Positions 55,851-64,000 of a DNA stretch of 64,000 nucleotides are shown in pieces. The translations under genes were made by a program, and so were the position numbers. Position 1 is the stretch's first letter. Every line of letters starts with the position of its first letter. Source of the stretch: Serpula lacrymans var. lacrymans S7.9 (Eukaryota > Basidiomycota > Agaricomycetes > Boletales > Serpulaceae); assembly GCF_000218685.1 (NCBI RefSeq), contig NW_006763294.1, positions 786,475 to 850,474 of the forward strand, in the 5' to 3' direction. The notes under the pieces are model-generated. The model saw only the letters and a program-made list of their open reading frames with translations, had not been told where the DNA came from and did not search any database.

Positions 55851-58800
55851 ATGTCTTCCTGGTCGCCCCAGACAGCTGGCTTGCAGGAAATCCTGCAAAC
55901 CATCCACGAATCCACAGATACACAGAACAAAGTTCAGCGTGCCATCACTCATGTATGGCTAGCTCTTCGTCGTTTCAAATTCCCCGCGTTTACAGCCATC
56001 TTTCTAGAAATTGAACAGCTTTACGCGTGTACCAGATTACATTGCGTATCTCGCATATATCTTGACTGCCATGCCACAAGAAGAAGCACGGATTCGGACT
56101 ATCGCTGGATACCTGCTCAAAAACAACTCACGTCTTATTCTCAATGCAACCGCCGATGTTGCAAACTATGTCAAATCAGCCGTACTGCAGGCATTCTACG
56201 ACTCTCCTGCTATGATTCGTAATGCGGCGGGACAAGACATTGTAGCTTTTCTGGGTGTTCTTGAACCTAAAAATTGGCCCGAATGTTTGCAGCAACTCGT
56301 TAACATGCTCGATTCTCCTGACTCTGATTCTCAAGAGGTGAGCTCGATCATTTCTTAGGTTATCCACTGCTAGTAGCCCCTCTACTACCTTCCCATCTTG
56401 TTACATGTTTTATTCTGGGGCATCGCTTCTGATGGATGTCAAGAATGTTGCACTATCATGCTTCAACGAGTTTGTCGATCAATAAGTGCCACGTGTGCTA
56501 GGTTGGGCACATCGGTATATTGTATGCTCAGATGCCTGATTTCATCTGATTACGAAGAAGTATAGCGAGCAGTGTATTATTCCCATTAATTAGAGTCCTC
56601 TGACACGTGCATCGATTTTGATCTTCGTATCCCTTCAAATGGTCGATTTATTGATCTTTTTGAATCCACTTACAGGCGGCATTTAACACGCTTGAAAAAG
56701 CTTGCGAGGACTATCCCCGAAAAATGGATATCGACATCAATGGGACTCGGCCTCTAGATTTTATGATTCCCAAGTTCCTTCTACTTTCGGAACATCCCTC
56801 GTCAAAAATGCGAGCACATGCCGTTGCCTGCCTTTCATATTTTGTGCCAATCGGTTCACAATCACTTTTTGCTCACATTGATGCTTTTATCGCTTGTCTA
56901 TTCAAACGAGCTTCGGACGACGACCCCGCAGTCCGTCGGCACGTATGCCAGGCACTCGTACTTTTGCTCGCTGCTCGTCCAGAAAAGCTAATGCCGGAAA
57001 TGTCGAACGTTGCTGAATATATGCTGTATTCGACAAAGGACAAGAATGAAACTGTCGCGCTGGAGGCTTGCGAATTCTGGTTGACTTTCGCTGAGGACCC
57101 TGACCTTGCACCATATTTACATCCGCTGCTCCCGAGGGTAGCACCTGTCCTTCTTGACTGCATGGTCTATGGGGAGGATGATCTCCTCTGGTTAGAAGGC
57201 GATGCTGAAGATACCACAGTTCCTGACAAAGAAACTGACATCAAGCCCCGTCATTATGGTGGAAAGTCTCACGGTCTTGAGCGTGAAGCTGCAGGTAATG
57301 GTAATGAATCGAAGCGCGGTGCATATGGCGAGGAAACGATAGATTCTGACGAAGAAGATGAATATGAACTGGATGACGACGATTTTGCTGATGAGATGTC
57401 AACTGAGTGGAATTTGAGGAAGTGTGCAGCTGCGGCGTTGGATGTGCTGGCTGTTAGGTTCGGGGCGACGTTGATGAATGTGCTTTTGGGTCCGCTAAAA
57501 GACAAGCTCTGGAGTACGGAATGGTTAGAGAGGGAAAGCGGTATACTCGCCTTAGGCGCCATGGCTGAAGGTGAGTAACTTTCCATGTCTCATTGTGTTA
57601 ATCTGACGTCAACCAATCTCAAGGCTGTATTGATGCTATTGAGCAGCATTTATCAACGCTCATCCCATATTTGATAAATACCTTGAATGACCCCAAGGTA
57701 ACATTGTTCACGTAAATTCTCAGTATGAACTTGCGTCTCACAATCTTTTCTTATCATAGCCCCTTGTCCGTTCGATCACTTGCTGGACGTTAGGTCGCTA
57801 TGCTAGTTGGTGTACCCAACCGATATCAGAAGAACACAAAAATCAATTCTTCGTACCGACTATGGAAGGTGTAAGTTTGTCGGTTTCATCTTGGCAAATT
57901 TGATTTTTAATCCAAATCTCAGCTCCTTCGAATGGTACTAGATGACAATAAGCGTGTTCAAGAAGCCGGATGTAGCGCTTTTGCGACTCTGGAAGAAGAT
58001 GCTGGCCCAGAGCTTGCCCCATATCTTGAACCTGTATTACGGAATCTTGTGTTTGCGTTCGAGAAGTATCAGCATAAGAATATGCTCATTCTTTACGACG
58101 CTGTCGGAACGCTAGCAGACGCTGTCGGACGAGCTTTACAGAATCCGATGTATATCGAAATATTAATGCCACCTCTTACCAAGCGATGGGGGAAGCTCAA
58201 GGATGATGACGAGGATCTAATCCCACTTCTGGAAGTAAGTTCTCTGTGACCTTAACTTACGGCGCAGGTGCTGACAAGTTTTGAAATTCAGTGCCTTGCA
58301 TCTGTAACCATTGCTATGGGGCAAGGTTTTTTGCCTTACGCTACACCTGTTTACGAGAGGTGCATCAACATCATCCACAATTCTTTACTGCAGTATCAAG
58401 CCTATCAGCAGAATCCCGAGCTCGACGAGCCAGATAAATCTTTTTTGGTAGTTGCGCTTGACCTTTTGTCAGGGCTTACGCAGGGCCTAAGTATGACTCT
58501 AGAGCCACTGATTTCGCAGACTCAGCCAAATCTCCTCAACCTGCTTACAGTATGCCTTAAACATCCACAGGCACCTGTAAGACAGTCGGCCTACGCACTT
58601 GTCGGAGACTTGGCCATGGGATGTTTCACGCTGTTACGCCCCCATCTCCCTGGCATCATGTCGGAGTTGATAATACAGCTTGACCCTGAACCCAAGCTTG
58701 AGTTTATCAGTGCTTGTAATAATGCAGCATGGTCCGTTGGAGAAGTGGCCTTGAGGTATGGACGAGGTGCGTGACGTTAGTGCCAAATTTCTGTCTTCGG

Positions 58801-59339
58801 TATAAAACCTTTGATTATTGTAGATGATCCTGAGTTTCACCAATGGGCGGGTCCTCTGATTGCCCGTCTTATACCTATCCTCCTGCACCCGAAAGCACCG
58901 CGGAGCTTGCACGAGAATGCTGCAGTTTCCATTGGCCGCATTGGACTGATGCATCCCTCTCTTGTGGCACCTCATCTCTCTGAATTTGCTCAGGCTTGGT
59001 GTCAAGCTTTGTATGAGATTCGGGACAATGAGGAAAAAGACTCAGCTTTCCGAGGATTCTGTATTCTTGTGCAAACCAATCCTCCAGGCATTGCAAAGGT
59101 TCGTGGAGCCCGTCTTGAACATATTGCATTGATTGATCTTTTTGATAATCTTTGCACAGAGCCTCTTATGGTTCTGTAACGCGATAATAAGATGGAATCA
59201 ACCATCGGCTGAGTTGAATGCCATGTTTCAGCAGTTGCTTTCTGGATTCAAAAGTCACGACGAAGCTGGATGGGCTGCTCAGGTAGCAGCGTTCCCTCCC
59301 ATGATCCAGGAGCGGCTAGCAACACGATACGGTGTTTAG
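55851..59339 (+). CDS. KAP104: transportin (karyopherin beta-2, Kap104)
   Basis: Nuclear import receptor for PY-NLS cargoes such as hnRNP proteins, released by Ran-GTP. Nine exons, all in phase: 55851-55952, 56008-56337, 56676-57570, 57624-57697, 57760-57870, 57923-58234, 58292-58766, 58824-59098, 59160-59339; 917 residues, the size of yeast Kap104. HEAT repeats run throughout, starting [19 protein letters not shown] and [20 protein letters not shown]. The acidic loop is present ([18 protein letters not shown]), followed by [15 protein letters not shown] and later [15 protein letters not shown] and [15 protein letters not shown]. The end is [20 protein letters not shown]. Intron 2 (56338-56675) is 338 bp, five to six times longer than the others. 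Confidence 0.96.
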
Positions 59340-59976
59340 ATGCAGATGTAATACGACAAAATCAATGTTCATTGTATCAAAGTCCACGTTAACTGGCGCA
59401 CCAGTTATCCTTTCCTCTCCTATCTTCTATCTTGCATCCCGGAATATTCTCGTAGCAATAGTGGTTCCATTTTTCTTGATTCAACAACTTCTTCTCAACA
59501 TCTTCAAACTTCTTAGTGTTCCGAATTTACATAACATAGGATAGCTGAAATTGACCCGAGTCGTATATTCCTCGCCTTTTTTAGTAGCTAGTATATCAGT
59601 AGTAGTCTTTCTTTTCGCTGTCATCTCATACTCCGTAGATACATAGTAGTAGTAGTAGTAGTAGTAGTAGTTACATACCAGAATACATACACTGACATGA
59701 AATTGTGACCACATATCATATACGTACAATCGTGTTTGCTGTATAGTTAGAGATAGCTGTATATCTGTACAAAACATGAACAAGAGGCTGCCAACGTTCA
59801 TTGACGAGACTTCACACGTAATCATGATATCGATGGTCACAAGTTGAATATTCCAAAGATAAATGCATGTATGTCATTATCTCTGCGGCTTGAAACCTGC
59901 ATGAACATTTGATCTAAGATATTTTAAGTCCCCAAAAATCTGACGTCCCATTACACAGTTCCGGAAAACATAAGCT
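59340..59976. other. intergenic between convergent genes
   Basis: Holds the 3' ends of transportin and the lectin gene and a TAG microsatellite. Confidence 0.5.
59644..59670. repeat. (TAG)n microsatellite
   Basis: About nine tandem TAG units. Confidence 0.9.
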
Positions 59977-61870
59977 TCAAAATCGTTTGCCACTTGTATA
60001 TCCCAGCCTATCTCCTAACTGACCAAAAGTACCTCCAGTCGATCCGAAGGTACCGCTGTATCCGTATCTGTTGTTGTTTTTCACCGTGTATGACTTGTAT
60101 CCATAGAACGCCCCGGCACATACACCGGCAAACAAGAATAGCTTGAAAAGGAACCCAAACCAGGATCCTGATTGCGAACCTCGAGAACTTGAGAATATCC
60201 GTCCACCAAGCTTGTCACGAGGGGCATCTTCTGAGGAAAGAACAGCAGACCAAGACGTTACTGATATCACACTGCCAAAGTCGCAATGGGAATGTGAGAT
60301 TCAGGGCATGGTTAGAGAATGGATAGATGAAAAAGTTTCTAAATAGCGACATACTCATGGGAATCGAAAACTTCGCCAGTCATGGCTGATAGTCCTATGT
60401 AAGGGGCCGTAGGAAGGTTGACGCCTTCGATTCTGAAACAGTCAGTCCAGTCGTCCCCTGGCGAATTATTATCAGTCAGATTAAGACTTGATTCGCAGTG
60501 GCAGATACGAACATGCTCTATAATGCATTTTGACCTGCGACATAAAATAAAAAAACAATGTGAACACCTATCTCACTAATTTGTTGTTTTATTAAAACTC
60601 ACGTCTATATAACCGTCCTTCACGTATGTGATCTTTAACTTCGTGACCCCGTTGGTCCGACGGAAGTTTGCCTTTCCGTTTAATGAATAACGATGATTCA
60701 CTACTGATACCGGGATATAAAGTGCTCACAGAACAGGACCCAAGGCTGTTAGCTTCGCCATCATTCGCTTGATCATAACTTGTTGATCCATCACCCATCA
60801 TGGCCAACACACGGGGAAACCCATATGAATGACGGGCATTTGCGTAGCTGCGATAGCAAGATGTCAGAAAAAGGCGCCGTAGAAACATCATGTCTGTATC
60901 TCACGTATCAAGGAATATAGCGAGACCTTCGAATTTATCTTGATGGATAAGAAATCATATTAGTTTCTGTTGGTGTAGATACCAATATCAACTCACCGAT
61001 ACTACCAAATACAGGTCCTGGTTCTGCGCGGGTTGTGGTTAGCCATAAAGCCATACCGTCTCCAAATAAATGAGTTGATTCTCCTGAAATCTACACAATA
61101 GTAGAACACCCACATTAATGGCGAAGAGACAACCAACAACAATTAAAATTACCTTGAATTCGACTTCGATTACAAAGTTTTGCGCGGTTATGGGGAGACG
61201 CGACCATAACCACCCCTAAAGAGTGTGAGAATTACCAGATATTAATTTACCGTCACAAGAAAACACAATAACAAAAGGCATACCATTTGGGACGGTCGAG
61301 CACGAGTTAATCGTATATGTTTGTTGGTATTCTTACCTCTGACATCAGCACGTGCAGCCAAATTCTTGAATCTTAGTGACTTACAACGTAAGAGTCTGCA
61401 CCGAAATCCCACCATCTGTAAAGGTGTTTGAGGACAAAGAGTACAGACATGCAACGAATACACGCACCGATTTTGAAGGTCTTGGTCGATATAAGGAGGG
61501 AAGATAGAGTGAGTGCGTAGTTGGACGGTCTGCGGGAAATTTGGTGAGTACACGAGCTGAAAGAAAGTACACGTGCGGTTGGGTGAAATAAACAAATTTC
61601 GAAGTGAGCCCGAGCATGCTAAGATGACATGATATGCAGACGCATTTATGCCAAAACGTTGACATCAGTGCTGTATACATATAGCTTCTCCCAGAAATAT
61701 CAAGGGCACTGCAGCAGATAGAATGGCACTCCTTGAAAGTGAAGGAAACTCACCCTTTCGATAGTTCTGTTAGCAAGTCTCCCATCTCTTGCAGCCAGTG
61801 CACCAGGTAGCATACAAAATAAGAGAGCGAGAATGATGTTTAGCGTCATCATCATAAAACGCAGAGCCAT
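59977..61870 (-). CDS. L-type lectin cargo receptor (VIP36/Emp47-like)
   Basis: Type I membrane lectin that carries glycoproteins between ER and Golgi. The start is at 61870 with a signal peptide (MTLNIILALLFCMLPGALA). The lectin domain is spread over several short exons: HSIFPPYIDQDLQNR, WWDFGADSYV, NKHIRLTRARPSQMGWLWSR, NFVIEVEFK, ESTHLFGDGMALWLTT, EGLAIFLDTYANARHSYGFP, VTKLKITYVKDGYIDV and YIGLSAMTGEV. The residues expected for sugar and calcium binding (GDGMALWL, LDTYAN) are visible. A transmembrane segment follows (FGFLFKLFLFAGVCAGAFYGY), then a short Gly/Tyr-rich tail ending GKRF, compatible with a coat-binding signal. No stalk coiled coil, so it is closer to VIP36 than to ERGIC-53. Exact exon ends were not all fixed. 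Confidence 0.9.
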
Positions 61871-62200
61871 GGAGCGGCTGTGTGTTGTTCAAATATGTCG
61901 TCCGGACGGGGAGAAAACGTATGGCCTAGTGGTAGTGTATGACCAGATGATAGTATGGGCCCCAAGGTGGTAGCAAAGCCTGAGATGCAATAATGTGAAG
62001 CTTCAAATGGCTAAGCAGGCGCGGAACGAGTCTGCCAACGCAACATTCACACGGTCAACTATGCCGAGCATGTTGACTAGGTAACACTCAAAAACTTAGA
62101 ATAAGTACTACGGTTTCATTCGAAAATATGCGATATATTATTGACAGTACGACCAAAAAGAGGTCAAAATATCAGCGTGTATCGTGTACCTGCAACCATC

Positions 62201-63266
62201 TTAAGCTGGTAACTCAAATTTCTGTCCTTGTAATACTCTGTGTAGCGTGCAGCCGGGTACATGAAAAATCACCATTAGTGACGTGAAGATGTGAGGGTAT
62301 GGTCAATGAAATAGTTGAAGCCGTGTTGAAAGAGTAATACGTACTTTGTGACGTAGACATAGAAAAAGTCAAGGTAAAGCCCTGTTTGCACTAGCCCAGC
62401 AGTGATAGCTATGGGGTCGACCAGGTCTTCGGTAAAGTATCTACAACATCGACAAGAACAAAAGAATTAGTGTCTGTTTTATTATTTGGCTCTAAGACAT
62501 TGCATAAAAGGAAAACCCAGATTTGTCTCCGTGACAGGCAAAGCACCACAAGGTCTCATTTCACTAACCTGTATATCCAATTGGGAATGTAAAGCGCACG
62601 ATAGATACCCAAAGCAGCCAGATAATGAGTAGTGATGGTCTCGGCTTCTCCGGTGCGTTGCAGCATAAACAGCTGGGGGAGTATAGCAACAGACTCTAGG
62701 TATATAGAGAATGTCCACAGAATTTCCGCCACCTCAAAGTGATAGTTGAAGATGAGTGAAAGCACTAAGCATGGTCCAAGGAGGTATTCGACTCGGAATG
62801 TGTCGATGGATGGATCATGTGTTGGACTGGGTAGAGACGGAGCGGTACTTTAGCGACCGAAGCTAGACGTCAGGGGAATTGACCTACCGGAATCGTGACT
62901 TCATAAGATACAGAATATAGCAACTACTTGCAATGAAGAATATCTTCATGATGAAGTTGTAGAAAGAAATCCAGCGGTATAAAAGGTCGATGTATCGTGC
63001 AACGAAAACGAGGACGTAGAGGGCTTGGGTCTTAAACGAAATACCTGGTTGGGTAGCAGAATTAGGGTCAATTTTAAAGCAATTACATAAAGTTGCGATT
63101 TAATGGGTACCTCGACATGATCTCGTGGTCTGAATTTTGTGGACCAGTATGAATATCGAAGCCAGATGGGCCAGGTCCCCTGTTATCCGCCGTTCAGTTA
63201 AGATAACAGGTTTCACATAACAGTACGACTATTGTGAAACGTACCCAGCAGCCTAAAGAGATTCAT
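62201..63266 (-). CDS. ERD2: ER lumen protein-retaining receptor (KDEL/HDEL receptor)
   Basis: Seven-helix Golgi receptor that binds the K/HDEL tail of escaped ER proteins and returns them. Exon 1 starts MNLFRLLG at 63266. The next exon gives [20 protein letters not shown]. Then come [39 protein letters not shown], the [15 protein letters not shown] region, [60 protein letters not shown] and [19 protein letters not shown]. The tail is [10 protein letters not shown] with stop at 62201-62203. All family landmarks, including the cytosolic LQRTGEAE loop, are present. It lies about 330 bp upstream of the lectin gene, on the same strand, another ER-Golgi protein. Confidence 0.95.
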
Positions 63267-64000
63267 GACAATATTCTATGAGTGTTTGGTAAACGGCTTT
63301 GAACGGCGACCTAGGACAGAATTGAGCGTCGTTGAGAAAACGTTGACTGACGCGACGCCGACGTGTAGGAAAGTAAACTGGGTGCAGCTCGGATGATGTA
63401 AGGCGGTCCCACGCATCATTTCGACGCCACATTCCATCTCTTCGTACCTTACCTCCACCAGTAAACCCATGCTCTGAATCGAGCTGTCGTCGTCGGGAGG
63501 CTTGTGGTCACTCTTTCACATCCGTGTTCCATATCTTCACCCATACCATATCATTGAAGGCCATCTCTTCCGATTGTGTAAGGCGAGTTCATTTGCTATA
63601 CTTTCTCTGCGATGATGTTCTAGTAAAAGGGTCGACGTGGACGTTGAGATTCTTTATCTTCTTTCTTTACCTGGACCCGACAGTGTGTCTATTACTCAAT
63701 GTGCCACAGCGAGATTCTCGTGGTACATCGTAAGGCTGGACCAACATCACAGCTTTCTTTTAGGCTGGCATGGCTGTAATGTCGAAAGCCTGTCGGCAAA
63801 GGCCAAGCTAAAATTCGGGTCTTGTGTCTTACATCCTTTTAAATGATTGGGTGTAGGTTACACAATGGCCTTCGCGTTAACTAGCCGAGCCTAGGCAGAA
63901 GAGATCTTCTCTGTCATGGGTGGTCACTAGATGTGGATTTCTCTAACGCTACATCTGCCTCTGGTTCACTCCAGGAGCATTGCGCGTTTCAAGCGTCGAA
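63267..64000. other. no gene recognised; upstream of ERD2
   Basis: Presumed promoter of ERD2. Short frames only on both strands to the window end. Confidence 0.5.

Overview
The window is nuclear DNA of a filamentous basidiomycete, most likely a mushroom-forming agaricomycete. The protein-coding genes are cut by many 47-70 bp GT...AG introns. The protein families are typical of fungi (PalB/Rim13, RIT1, Kap104, SFC1, FSH1-type hydrolases). The mobile elements are those of mushroom genomes: a Helitron, a PIF/Harbinger element, a chromovirus and several solo LTRs. No species can be named from the sequence alone.

Layout. (1) 1.6-8.0 kb holds three genes: a membrane protein with TSN-x-P-I repeats, LSM4 and an F-box/LRR-like protein. 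(2) 8.1-28.9 kb is a nest of mobile elements. It contains a decayed RepHel Helitron; three copies of a repeat called R1 here, two of which carry the same 180-codon ORF; a 3.83 kb Harbinger element with clear inverted repeats, TTA target duplications, a nested solo LTR and a tRNA-like sequence; a truncated chromovirus; and further solo LTRs. (3) 29.1-63.3 kb is dense housekeeping DNA: PanB/ECM31, a basic nuclear protein, two tandem NTF2-like genes, KRI1, a membrane LRR protein, PalB/Rim13 calpain, RIT1, an augmin HAUS3-like subunit, a DUF4203-like membrane protein, the SFC1 carrier, two tandem FSH1-type serine hydrolases, transportin (Kap104), an L-type cargo lectin and the ERD2 receptor.

Working together. 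KRI1 (40S biogenesis), LSM4 (U6 snRNP and mRNA decay) and RIT1 (initiator tRNA marking) serve RNA and translation. The lectin and ERD2, divided by only about 0.3 kb and on the same strand, both act in ER-Golgi traffic. PalB is the alkaline-pH signalling protease. SFC1 and PanB are metabolic. Several neighbours are divergent with 200-400 bp between starts (NTF2-like/KRI1, PanB/nuclear protein, LRR/PalB, HAUS3/DUF4203), and PalB and RIT1 converge with stops 5 bp apart.

Most notable are a 4-nt microexon in PalB, the R1 repeat with its conserved ORF of unknown product, a mosaic R1 copy that appears to record a recombination inside the chromovirus, and a Helitron whose HUH motif has lost one histidine. 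Exon boundaries were placed by hand from splice signals and protein continuity, and family names come from recognition, not a database search.
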